Positions 45,262 to 56,780 of a stretch of 64,000 bases of DNA are shown one piece after another. The stretch lies in assembly GCA_947683625.1 (NCBI GenBank), contig CANTUR010000145.1, forward strand, positions 1,381,501-1,445,500, given 5' to 3'. The DNA is from Mallotus nudiflorus. Lineage: Eukaryota; Streptophyta; Magnoliopsida; Malpighiales; Euphorbiaceae. The stretch's first letter is position 1; every line of letters starts with the position of its first letter. The notes beneath the pieces are model-generated. The model saw nothing but the letters and a program-made list of their open reading frames with translations. It made no database searches and had not been told where the DNA came from. Both the position numbers and the translations under genes were made by a program.

Positions 45262-46368
45262 TGAAAGAGTCATAGAGGGGGGTGAATAGGACTATCGAAT
45301 AATAATAGGAAATTAAAAGGTTTGAACAAGAATTAAAAGAATTATTGAGAAGGAAGAATGAAGAACACAATGATTTAAGGAGTTCAGATTCAACAACAAT
45401 CCAATGTCTCCACCTTGTTTATCCCCAAGTTAGGATTTTCAATCACCCATAATCTTATTCACAAGATTGAGATTACACAAGATTTTTATGGCTCACTCTT
45501 CTAACCTTATAACTTGAGTTTTCTAGGATTACTCAAAAATCAAATTACAAGTGTTTTCAAGGTTCACACTAAAACTGAATTCCTAAGTGTTTTAATGGCT
45601 AAACACTTAAACCAATTCCTTTAGAATAAAATCTCACTTCCCATTTTCTAATCCTAGAAAATAGAAGAAGAATATCTATTTTAACACTCACAAACTCTTA
45701 TAAGAGTATACAACAATAAAATGAATTTTGAAGGAGTTTAGAGAACTTAATTGAATACTTAAAAGTATAGGATGAATAAGCAAGTTTCTTAACCTCAAAA
45801 AAATCTTCAGAGATCATATTTATACTTCAACAATCCAATTATAGCTATTGGAAGCAATAATTTCGTTCCCAATAAAAATAAAGTCCATTTGAATGATATT
45901 TGGACTTTTGAGCTGCATTTTGTCAAGTCCCGATCGAGATATAATTCATCTTGGTCAGGACTAGCATTAAATAACCGTTACGAGCTATTGTATTTAAAAA
46001 ATTGCACTGATCCTGATTAAGATATCATGGTCCCGATCGGGACTACCTTGTCTCGATCGGGACAAAGGATCAAGTTAGGTACTGCCTTTTTTGAGAATTT
46101 GCTCTCTTTTGGTCCCAATTGGGACTACTTTCGTCCTAATTAGGACTATGACAAAAATTATAACTTTTTGTGCAATTTAGTCCCTGTGATGTGTCTGGTC
46201 AAAATAGTATTTGTGATGACTTTCTGAAATATGTTTCTTTAATAGTTCATTATTATTTTGACTTCCAAATTGCTTCTAACTTATTCGCACTTAAAGCAAA
46301 TACATTAGTTGCTCAAAATTAAGTTTGTTAAGATTAAAATCAAGATTGATAACTTGATAAGGTCAACA
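45262..46368 (-). repeat. 3' LTR of the Sirevirus-like element
   Basis: On the minus strand it begins TGTTGACCTT and ends GACTCTTTCA. It matches 54,415-55,510 throughout. It carries GTCCCGATCGGGAC-type palindromes. Confidence 0.92.
46030..46146. repeat. Cluster of 14-bp palindromes in the 3' LTR
   Basis: GTCCCGATCGGGAC (46,030-46,043), GTCTCGATCGGGAC (46,050-46,063), GTCCCAATTGGGAC (46,112-46,125) and GTCCTAATTAGGAC (46,133-46,146) are perfect or near-perfect palindromes of one consensus. Weaker copies lie at 45,925-45,965. Diverged copies occur in the other LTR (55,070-55,290) and at 48,795-48,965. Confidence 0.9.
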
Positions 46369-46489
46369 ATCTCTCGCTTTTTAATTTTGACAAACTTATT
46401 TTGAGTTGAAAAAAATATAATGTAAAGTGTGTGATTTATTACAATTAGTGATAATAATGAAGATATGAAATGAGAACAAGTATATTTCT

Positions 46490-46860
46490 TTATTTCTCCC
46501 CCTATGAATATGGAGATGATAAGAAATATAATTTTTTTTAAAAAAAATCAAGTTCTTTCAAGATGTTAAAAGCATAAAAGGAATGTTTAACAATTGTGAA
46601 GGAAATAATTTCAAATATATATCATGCATTACAAAATAGTACATATATGATCATATAAAGTTTAGCTAGTTGATTGATCATGTGGCACTTAGCATATTAC
46701 AATTACGAATATTAAGCACAAATATCACATTGATTTTTCCCCCTTTGTTACAAAATAGAGGAAACAATAGACCATAAACCAAAACAAAGGAAAGAAAAAA
46801 TACATAAAATCTTTATGAAATAATATGTCATTTAAGCAATTTTCTCCCCCTATATCAATG
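46490..46860 (-). promoter_or_regulatory. Several polypurine-tract-like motifs upstream of the 3' LTR
   Basis: On the minus strand the words TAGGGGGAG (near 46,496 and 46,844) and AAAGGGGGA (near 46,738) recur within about 500 bp of the 3' LTR. The purine run directly at the LTR edge (AAAAAGCGAGAGAT) is interrupted. Multiple polypurine tracts are a reported Sirevirus feature. Confidence 0.6.
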
Positions 46861-47344
46861 AAAAATAAAAATTATTTAATATTAGGGACACACTATCATA
46901 TAGTTATGTCACTTACATAAACATATCGTTCCTTAAAAGAAATTAACTAAGCATACATGCAAACTTAATTATTTCTAAACAAAGATCAAAATAATTTCTA
47001 AGAGGAATTTTTTTTACATAAATGAATTTTGCATGTATATATATAAAAAAATGCATAATAATAATTAAAAAGTTAAACATACTATTAAATTCAAATATCT
47101 CTCCTCCTTTGTAAACATAAAAAAGAATGAAAAGAATAAACTCAAATAAACACTTCAAATTAAAAGAGAAATTTCATTAATAAAAACATTCAGCATAAAA
47201 AATAAGATACTGAAAATAAACTAAAAATAAACTAATAGTAAACAAGGATAGAATGAGCATCAAATAAGCTAGTAGTTAGAGGCTCATATACAAAAAAATA
47301 AACCAAATATAAACCGAAAATAAAACAGACGAAGAATATAAAAA

Positions 47345-48655
47345 AATCTATTCTTGAGGAGGGAAAGGAGGAGGAGGATAGGTGCATGTGTAGCCTTGTT
47401 GCTCATAAATATGATGAACATCATGTTGAAGGTGAGCAATGTTGTCATCAATTTAATTGAGACACACATTAAAATTGGATTCAACTTCATTAAAGTAGGA
47501 ATTAAAGTTGGATTCTATTAAAGACATGGGTTCAAATATTTAACATACACAAGAAAGTTCATCATTTTAAGCTTGAGCACCTTGACTTGATGTACCTTCA
47601 CTTCTTGTTCTCTTTCTTGGAGGGGTAACATAAGGTTAAGGTTCTTGTTCTTCCTCCCCTTAACCTTCTTGTTATTCTTATTCTTGAAACAAAGCTTTAA
47701 TGTTTTCACTAGCTCCAAGGTCATGTTTCCAAAACCAAACTCTATTAATAGAGGTGAATTACTTGGAGTTTTGAATGAACGAAGCATCAAGAAATAAAGG
47801 TTTAGCAGAGGGTGGAGAGTCAAGATTAATATTGTAGAATTTAGCTAACTTCATGACAATTCCACCAATACAAATGGCACTAGTGTGACTATCACTAATT
47901 AGCCAAATTCTCTATTGTAAAAATCTTCATAAAGCAATATTCTCATTATCATGAAGACAATATAGAATAAAAAGATCATCAAGGGAAAGTGCTTCATTAA
48001 AAAGGGCTTTATCATTAATAGAATAAGTAATGAAGTGATGAACATACCAAAGTGATTTGGATTTGATGAAGGAAGCTTTAGTGTGTTTGGTAGAGAATTG
48101 AGGAGCATCAGGAGCTTTGATTTCATCCTAATAAGAAGAGGCAAGCCAATAAGGGTTAACTTGAATGTTTCCCTTTTAAGAGAAGCCAAAAAGAGTGTCA
48201 AACTCTTAATAGGTCATGAAACTATCTCTCTCCTTCAATTTAAATCTCATTAAGAAATAAGGATTGTCATCATCAAATTTGATGGATCGAAGAGTAAAAG
48301 ATGAAAGAAGCTCAATGATAAGAGAGGGATAAAATGGAAAAGGTGAAAAAGCAAAATCATAAATCCCACCTTTAAGGAGAAGATCTTAGACTTTATCATA
48401 GCATCCAATAGCTTCAAAAGTAGGTTCATGCATGAACCTTGAGAGAATGAAAGCCCTTTTTTGAAATAGAGACATTCTTTTCTTAATTTCTTGAGAAGAG
48501 TAAGAAAGAGGAGAATGTGTTCTCTTAACCTTTTTAGAAAGAGGAGTTGCTTGAGAAGATAAAGGAGCCTTGCTTAGTTTCTTAGGAGCCATTAAGAGAG
48601 AATAGTTGTAAAAAGTGTAAAGAAAGGAAAGATTTATTTTAAGATGGAAAATCAA
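47345..48655 (-). pseudogene. Extra (env-like position) ORF of the Sirevirus-like element, broken
   Basis: It lies between RNase H and the 3' LTR on the minus strand. It opens near 48,598 with MAPKKLSKAPLSS, continues with KRMSLFQKRAFILSRFMHEP, and after several stops ends in a proline-rich tail (YPPPPFPPQE). Basic N-terminus, hydrophobic middle and Pro-rich end resemble the 'putative plant transposon protein' ORFs found at this place in SIRE and some gypsy elements. No function can be assigned from sequence. At least ten stops or frame changes. Confidence 0.6.
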
Positions 48656-49259
48656 TTAGGAAAAGAGTAGTATTTATAAGCAAGAGATTAGGGTTGGAAA
48701 TAGTGTAGAATTTAAACTAAATAAAAACCTAAAAATTCATTATTGATTTTGATTGGAGAGTAAAAAATGTGAAAATTTTTTATATTCCTAATGCTGTCAA
48801 GAGCTTGTCCCGGTTAGGACATGCTCCTATCCTGATTGGAATATAAAGTCCCGAGCGATATCCTAAGTGGGATATCCATTTGGGATGAGTTCTGTGTAAA
48901 AACATAGAATTTGAAGATCATGTCTTGATCAGGACATGATATAGTCCTGGGCGGGACTAGGGTCCCTTTACAAAACTTTTGAGAAAATTATACAATTAAG
49001 TTCAAAGTGTCTTACAATTAAGTCATTGCAAATTTTAATGTGCATTAATTGGACTAAATTGACAATTTTTGAAGGAAATAAATAAGTAAATGAAAAGACT
49101 TATTTTTGAAGAAAATTTTTTGTTAAAAATTAAAATAATTTAATTAATAAAGATTTCATAAATTAATTATTAATTTTGCAAAATAGGAATGAAAATTAAA
49201 AAAATCAAATGAACATGTATCATATACCAAAAATAAACATGAAAGAAACTTAAAGGTCT

Positions 49260-52200
49260 ATCAAAATCAAGACAAACTAGAACCGTCAATTATGCCAAGT
49301 TCATGTTTAATGAAGTTCATTCTCTCTTCATTGAGAGGTTTGGTGAAGATATTAGAAAGTTGATTATTTGTATCAACAAAATCAAGTGAGATATCACCAA
49401 ATTTAACATGATCATATAAAAATTAATGTAAAATGTTTATATGCTTAGTTTTAGAATGTTGAATGGGATTCTTGCTAAGGTTAATAGCACTTTTATTATC
49501 ACAACAAAGACTTGTTGCAATGTATTCAGCCTCAACAATGGTCAAGACAATCAAAACTTATTTCTTGCTAAACTAAGAAACTAAATATTGTCCTAAAAAT
49601 TGACAAGTTTTAAAAGTGCTCTTTCTATCTAGTAAACTATTGGCAAAGTCTCCATCTAAATAACTAATTAAGTTAAAGGAGGAACTCCTAGGTTACTAAA
49701 GTCCTAAATGTATCGCATCATAAAGATATTTGAAAATTATTATAATAGCATTCAAATAAGACTCTTTATGACTAGATTGAAATCTAGCACATAAGCAAGT
49801 AGCAAACATAATATCGAGTCTACTAGCAGTTAAATAAAGAAAGGATCCGATTATACCTCTAAATCACTTTTCATCAACTGGTTTGATATTCTCATCTTTA
49901 TTCAGTTTGGTTATGGTGCTCATTAGATTTTTGCTAATAATAGTTCCATCCATTCCAAACTTTTCCAAACTTCTTGGGAATGTCTCTTGCATATTTTATT
50001 TGATTGATGAAAATCCCATCTTTGCATTACTTGATTTATAATATGAGAAAAAAATTTGAGTTCTCCCATCATATTCATTTCAAATTCTCCTTGCATTAAT
50101 TTAGAGAATTCCTCACACAAACAATGGTTAGTAGCACTGAAAATAATATCATTAACATATATTTGTACAATTAATAAATCATGTTTGGATTTCTTTATAA
50201 AAAGAGTTGTGTTAACCTTTCCTGTAAAGAAACCTTTCTCTAGTAAAAAGTTACTCAATATTTTATACTAAGCTCTTGGAGCTTGTTTTAATCCATATAA
50301 TGCTTTTGAAAGTTTAAAAACATGATTTGGAGAATCAAAATTTTCAAAACTAGGAGGTTGTTTAACATATACCTCCTTTTTAATGAAACTATTTAGAAAT
50401 GCACTTTTAACATACATTTGATAAAGTTTAAAATCCATGAATGATGTAAATTTAAGTAGCATTCTAATAGCTTCCAATCTTGCAATGAGGGCAAAGGTTT
50501 CATCATAATCAATGCCTTCCTGTTGATTATAACCTTTAACTAATAGTATAGCTTTGTTCCTAGTTATGACATCTTGTTCATACTTCTTATTTCTAAACAC
50601 CTATTCGGTGCCTATGATAGGATGATGTTTTAGACTAGGAACCAACATCCAAACCTTATTTCTCTCAAATTGATTCAACTCTTCTTACATAGCAAAAACC
50701 AAAAACTCATTACTCAATGCACGTCAACATTTTTGGGCTCAATTTGAGAAATAAAGGCCAAATTAATAATAGACTTTAATTTAGATCTAGTGTTACCCCT
50801 TTTGTAGTGTCGCCTATAATAAGATCTTAAGGATGATCTTTCTTAAATTGCCAATCCTTTGGAAGTTCTTCTTTTAAGGTAGGTTAAGATGTCTCTTCAT
50901 TATCCTCCTTACTTGGACCTTCAAGTTCTAAAGGTTTACTAGCATTTTCTTCTTGAGTTTCCACAATCTCAATGTCATTTAGAAGATCATCGACACTATA
51001 AACATCCTTTCTAGGATTAAGTGAGTTTGATTCATCGAATACAATATGCATTGACTCTTCAACCACTAGAGTTCTCTTATTAAAAACTCTATATGCTTTA
51101 CTACAATTAGAATAGCCTAGGAAAATTCCTTTATCAACTTTGGAATCAAATTTTCCATGATTATCCTTGGTATTCAATATAAAGCGCTTGCATCCAAATA
51201 CTTTTAGTAATGAAATTTTAGGTTTTCTATTATTCTATAGCTCATAAAAAATTTTGTTTAAAATTGGTCTTTTAAAAACTCGATTTGAAATGTAACAAGA
51301 TGTGTTAACGACTTTCGCCTAAAAGTATAAAGGTAAATTATACTCATGAAGCATCATTCTAACCATTTCCATAAGAGTTATATTTTTCCTTTTGACTACC
51401 CCATTTTGATGAGGAGTTTTAGGAGAAGAAAAAGTATGTGAAATACCATTTTCAATGCAATAGGTTTTGAAAAATTCATTTTTAAATTCGGTTCCTTAGT
51501 CACTTCTTATAAATGAAATACAAAATCCTTTTTCTTTTTGAACTCTTTTAGCAAAATTTTCAAAAGCTTTAAATGCATCATTCTTATGAGCAAGAAAACA
51601 TACCTAAGTAAATCTAGAGTAATAATCAACTAATACATATGCATAGTGCATTCCACTGAGACTAGCAACTTTAGTTAGTCCAAATAAATCCTTATGTATA
51701 AGTTTAAATGGTCTTAAAGTGGATACTACATTTTTGAGCTTAAATGAGGACTTGGATTGTTTTCCCTTTTAACAAGTATCGCAAGGTTTATTTTTAGTGA
51801 ATTCAAGATTAGGTAAGCCAATCACAAGTTCATGTTTACAAATATCATTTAAAAGCTCAAAATTTGCATGTCCTAGCATTCTATGCCATGTCCATGTGTC
51901 ATGGGAAATAGACATTAAACATTTGATGTCTTTGTTATCAATTTTGTTCAAATTAATAACATAAACATTATCTACTCTTTTACCACTAAAAATAACTTTG
52001 TTTTTATCAAGACTACGAGCAAAGCAATTTATAGGATAGAAAGTCACCTTATTTCCCATGTCACATAATTGACTTATACTAAGCAAATTATGTTTAAGAT
52101 CGTTAACAAACAATATATGATATATAGATAAGGATTGAGGATTACCTTTTTCTCCAATGCCAATAATTTTTCCTTTTGCATTATCTCTAAATGTAACATG

Positions 52201-54381
52201 TCCTCTATCCTTAACATCAAGCTCATTGAATTTTTTCTTTATCTCTTGTTATGTGCCTTGAACATCCATTATCGAGATAGCATTTGCTTTTTGTTCTTGT
52301 GAATTTCATGCACATTTACATAAAATAATTTAAGTGTTCTTTTAGACCTAAACCTTTCTTAGTTTAGGTTGATTAATTTCAAAATAATCTGAAGGAATTA
52401 AATTCATGTGTAGTCTTCTATAAAAGCAGACATTGTTGGTATGTCCTTTGATAATGTAATGTAATATGAACATATGACATTTTCAAATTTATTTCTCCTG
52501 GGATGATATGCTTTCTTAGTGTGTGAAACACGCCTTTTGTGTTGTGGTGGCATGTGCCTCCTATTAATTTAAGTCATTTTATGAGACATACATTGACAAT
52601 GACAATATGAATTATGATAGGTTTATGCAACATGTTTATGTGCATTATGTTGTTGAGTATGCCTAATATGATTGTATCTATTGTACATATAAACATGCTT
52701 AGGTTGAGGTGCTATAGTTTGAGCCTTACCTCTTTATGTCATATAGGATTGAGTCTTATGAGAATTTCCTTTAATATTTGACCTATGAGACTTATTAGCT
52801 TTGAAAGCTTGAGTCTCAATTGGTTTTGAAGTAAAGGGAATGAAAGTGCATGATGCTTTAGTAAGTTTAATAGATGATGAAGAAGAAGCCATTCCATTAG
52901 TGTATCCAATTCTATAAGTATTTCCATGAAATTTTTGAGAGTTAGGTAAATTATTTAAACTCTTTTTTGCTCTTTGGAATTTTGATATGGAATTTTTTAG
53001 CTTAACTACTTCATTAGAAAGTTTATGATTTTCATTACTAGCTTTCTTGAGTTTCTCTTATAAAGAATTAGAAGATTTTAAATCACTAGCAAGTTTATCA
53101 TTTAATCAAACAAGACTAGAGAATTCAATTTTCAACTTCTCAAATTCCTTGGTTAAACTATTTAACTCATGCTTATAATGCTTCTTTTTAGATAATAAGC
53201 TTTTGCATTTGAGCAAGAGTTTGCTCATAATAGAGCTCTTAACATCAACATCATCATATTCATCATAATTACAATAATCATCACAATAGGAGTTAAAAGT
53301 AGATGGTACCTCTTTTTCTTTTTCAAGAGCTATAAAGTAAAGATTGGCCATATGTTGTTGTTCCTCTTCCTCTTTGTATTCAAAGGAGTCATCCTAATTA
53401 GCTTTGAATTCCTTCTTTCTATCCTTTGCTCCTTTATTCTTGAATTTGAGTTTAGGGCACTCACTTTGGATGTGTCTTAGTTTGTTGAATTCATAACAAG
53501 TAACTTCTTTAGTTTTCTTCTTGCCATCTCCTTTAAACTTTTTATTGAAATCCTTTATTCTTGAGAAACTTTTCTTTCTTAAAAACTTCTTGAAGTTTCT
53601 AGTGAGCATAGCAATATCATCATCCTCATCACTAGAATTTTTAATGCTTTCTTCTTTACTATCTTCTTAAAGAGCTTTTAGTGTTATACTCTTTTTCTTT
53701 TCTTCCTTTTCTTCTTGCTCTTCACCTCTTTGTTTGATTATTAGCTCATGTGTTAGAAGGGAGCACATTAGTTAAGAGAGTAGAGAGGTCTTGAGCTTTC
53801 TCAATTGAAGTAACTTGAGATTCCCAATCCTTTTTATGTAAGATTCTTAGAATATTATTGTTTACTTCTTCCTTAGTGAAATGTTTACTATATTTCTTAA
53901 GGGTTGTGAGAAGAGCATTGAGTCAATTTTTCATCTCCGTGATTAGCTCTTGAGGCTTCATCTTGAAGAGTTTATATTCATACATGTGAAGTTAAACTTT
54001 CTTACTTCTAACTTGTATGTTTCCTTCATAATGATTTTGCAAGGTCTCCGATATTTCCTTGACTGACATACAATGTTGAAGCTTACCTCATTCTTCTTTT
54101 GTCATGGACGAGACTAGAGTAATCATAGCCTTTTTATTTTTATGATTTTCTTCCTTTTTTTCAATGTTCCATTGGCTTCTTGCAAGAGTAGTTACCACAC
54201 TATCAACGATAGTTGTAGGTGGTTCCCAACCTTTTAGGATAATGTCCCAAAGTTTGATGGAATCACAATCAAGGTATAACTCCATTTTGAACTTCCAATG
54301 AGGATAGTCATTACCATCAAAGAATGGTCTAAGTGAAGAAATGTTTTGTGATTCACTCCCTATGCTCTTGTATTCTATCAA
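49260..54381 (-). pseudogene. Gag-pol of the Sirevirus-like element, broken
   Basis: Gag starts near 54,381 with LRPFFDGNDYPHWKFKMELY. The zinc knuckle near 53,510 reads CYEFNKLRHIQSEC, so one Cys is lost. The protease motif near 52,265 is DNGCSRHITRD in place of D-S-G. The pre-integrase motif is WTWHRMLGHANFE (about 51,890). RT spans about 50,600-49,923 with ALYGLKQAPRA, and its active site reads YVND instead of YVDD. RNase H follows to about 49,260. There are many stops and frame changes. At least three catalytic or metal-binding positions are altered, so it is not active. Confidence 0.85.
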
Positions 54382-54401
54382 TGAAGTTCTTAAAATTCAA
54401 G

Positions 54402-54413
54402 CCCTGATACCAA
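54402..54413 (-). promoter_or_regulatory. Primer-binding site of the Sirevirus-like element
   Basis: On the minus strand TGGTATCAGGGC follows the 5' LTR after one base. It matches the initiator tRNA-Met site except for one base (AGAGC to AGGGC). Confidence 0.8.
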
Positions 54414-54414
54414 T

Positions 54415-55510
54415 TGAAAGAGTCCTAAAGGGGGGGGGGGGTGAATAGGACTAGGGAATAATAATAGAAAATTAAAAGGTTTGAACAAGAATTAAAAGAA
54501 TTATTGAGAAGGAAGAATGAAGAACACAATGATTTAAGGAGTTAGAATTCAACAACAATCCTACGTCTCCACCTAATTTATCCCCAAGTTAGGATGTTCA
54601 ATCACCCACAATCTTATTCATAAGATTGAGATTACATAAGAGTTTTATGGCTCACTTTTACAACTTACAACTTAAGTTTTCTAGGATTACTCAAAAGCCA
54701 AATTACAAGTGTTTTCAAAGCTCACACTAAAACTGAATTCCCAAGTGTTTTAATGGCTAAATTAGAATAGAATCTCACTTCTCATTTTCTAATCCTAGAA
54801 AATAGAAGAATAAGAATATATATTCTAACACTCGCTAACTCTTACAAGAGTATACAACAATAAAATGAAGTTTGAAGGAGTTTAGAAAGCTTAATTGAAT
54901 GTTTAAAAGTATAGTATGAATAAACAAGTTTCTTAACCTTAAAACAATCTTCAGATGTCATATTTATACTTGAGCAGTCCCATTATAGCTATTGGAAGCA
55001 ATAATTTTGTTCCCAATAAAAATAAATTCCATTTGAATGAAATTTGGACTTTTAAACTGCATTTTGTAAGTCCTAGTTGGGATATCATCCGTCCCAATTA
55101 GGACTAGCATTAAATAGCCACTACCAGCCATTGTATTTGAAAAATTACTTTGATCTTGGCCAGGATATCATGGTCCTGATTGGGACTACCTTGTCCCGAG
55201 CAGTGTCCCGATTAGGATAGGTACTACCCTTTTTGAGAACTTGCTCTCCCTTAGTCCTGGTTGGGACTACTTTGGTCTCGATCGGGACTATGACAAAAGT
55301 TGTAACTTTTTGTGCAATTTAGTCCCTATGATGAGTTCATCAAGATAGTACTTGTGATGACTTTCTGGAATGATTTTTCTTTGATAGTTCATTATTATTT
55401 TGACTTCCAAATTGCTCCTAACTTATACACACTTGAAGCAAACACATTAGTTGCTGAAAATTAAGTATGTTAAGATCAAAATCAAGATTGATAACTTACT
55501 AAGGTCAATA
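54415..55510 (-). repeat. 5' LTR of the Sirevirus-like element
   Basis: Copy of 45,262-46,368 with many substitutions and small gaps. Its first base pair context on the minus strand is TATTGACC where the other LTR has TGTTGACC. A (G)11 run at 54,431-54,442 is longer than in the other LTR. Confidence 0.9.
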
Positions 55511-56167
55511 AATTTTAATCATCAAATAATTATTCCTTAATTAATCTTTGCAATTCTTTACTCTTATTTATCTCATTATTATTTTGCATGTTAGAAAGGT
55601 AATTTATTTCCCTTTTCTTTTTCTGGTTTACTTTCGGTTTATTTTCTGTTTATTTTATTCTTTCTTGCATGAAAAAAAGGATTGTAATATATTTTCCTCC
55701 CTCCTTTATTTGTATGTGAATTTATCTTTAATTTTGTGAATGGATGTTTATTTATATGATAAATGTTGTAAATCATATTAAAATGCATGAATTTGAATTA
55801 ATGTGTGAACTTGGACTTAAACATAAACTTGGAATTTGTTTGAAAACAGTTGCATTTTGCATGTTAATAAATAAATAATTGAATAATTAAAGGTAATAAA
55901 ATATAAAACACACACGGAGGCCAACCATAAGGTTGGGTGGGCATTCTAAAAGCCCATACCCAGTTTTCGAACCCATTCTCTAAGGATGGCTGCTAGGAAT
56001 CTCTGTGGAATTCAGTTGTTGTATAGTGTGTCTTGGGTCTTATCCAGGTAGCGACTCCTTCTCTAATTTGGGCCTTGAGCCTATTTTATATTTTCTAGTG
56101 AGTTTCGAGCTCACACAGTGCCATGGTAGCCAAACATTTGGGTGCGTGCTTAACCCCGTTGCCTACA

Positions 56168-56535
56168 ATAATAATAATATTATTAAGTTATTTTAAAATA
56201 TTCATTCTCTTTTTTTGTTAATAATAATAATAATAGGAAAAATTATGAACACCCCTTAATGTTTTGCCAAACTAACTATTCCATCCTTACATATTTAAAA
56301 ATCAATTAAAAAGATTAAACCTTTGTCCAAAGTTAATATACAAATCCCATAAATTAATGGCAACTAATTATTTTTACATGTAGCCTCTTTTTACTATTTC
56401 AAATTATTTTTCCCTCTTTTTTTAAAATTAATAATAATAAATTTTAATAATAATTTAACATCTTTTTACTATTTCAAATTATTTTTCCCTTTTTTTAAAA
56501 ATTAATGATAATAATAATAATGTTAGAATTTAAAA

Positions 56536-56625
<90 letters not shown>

Positions 56626-56780
56626 TCAAATTCAAACTCGATTCAATTTTAAAATTTGAAACTCGGCTCGAGTTCGATTGAGCTTCATTTTCAAAACTTG
56701 AGGTTGACTTGATAAAATAACTCTTATAGTTGAGTCCGACTAGATTTGACTTGGTTATATATATATATATATATATATAT
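56168..56780. repeat. AT-rich DNA with a long (ATT)n microsatellite and (TA)n
   Basis: (ATT)n spans about 56,537-56,625, roughly 30 units. (TA)n at 56,756-56,780 abuts the following element. Short CTCGGCTCGAGTTCGATTGA-type sequence lies at 56,670. No gene. Confidence 0.9.

Larger units (their letters stand above)
45262..55510 (-). mobile_element. Sirevirus/SIRE-like Ty1/copia retrotransposon, decayed, with extra ORF region
   Basis: Long LTRs (1.1 kb) lie at 45,262-46,368 (3' LTR) and 54,415-55,510 (5' LTR) on the minus strand. The flanks GATTT and AATTT form a 4/5 target-site match. On the minus strand the order is primer-binding site, gag, protease, integrase, reverse transcriptase, RNase H, then an extra ORF region before the 3' LTR. 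The size (10.2 kb), long LTRs, extra ORF, palindromic LTR words and several polypurine tracts all fit the Sirevirus group. Confidence 0.88.
43823..56167 (+). mobile_element. Inferred ~2.1-kb solo LTR split by the Sirevirus-like element
   Basis: A TG at 43,823 and a CA at 56,166-56,167 are each flanked by ATAAT (43,818-43,822 and 56,168-56,172). Without the nested element (45,262-55,510) the two parts total about 2.1 kb with no coding sequence. A late segment with GTAGCGACTCC (about 56,049) resembles the GGTGGCGACTCC word I recall near the ends of some plant gypsy LTRs. Both flanks are AAT-simple, so the duplication is weak evidence. Orientation is guessed. Confidence 0.45.

Noticed and set aside
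47345..48655. Calling the Sirevirus extra ORF a true envelope gene
   Set aside because: No signal peptide, cleavage site or fusion motif is visible; only the position matches, so it is described as an extra ORF.
52739..52927. 62-codon Leu-rich minus-strand frame
   Set aside because: It is an off-frame reading of the gag-pol linker of the Sirevirus-like element.
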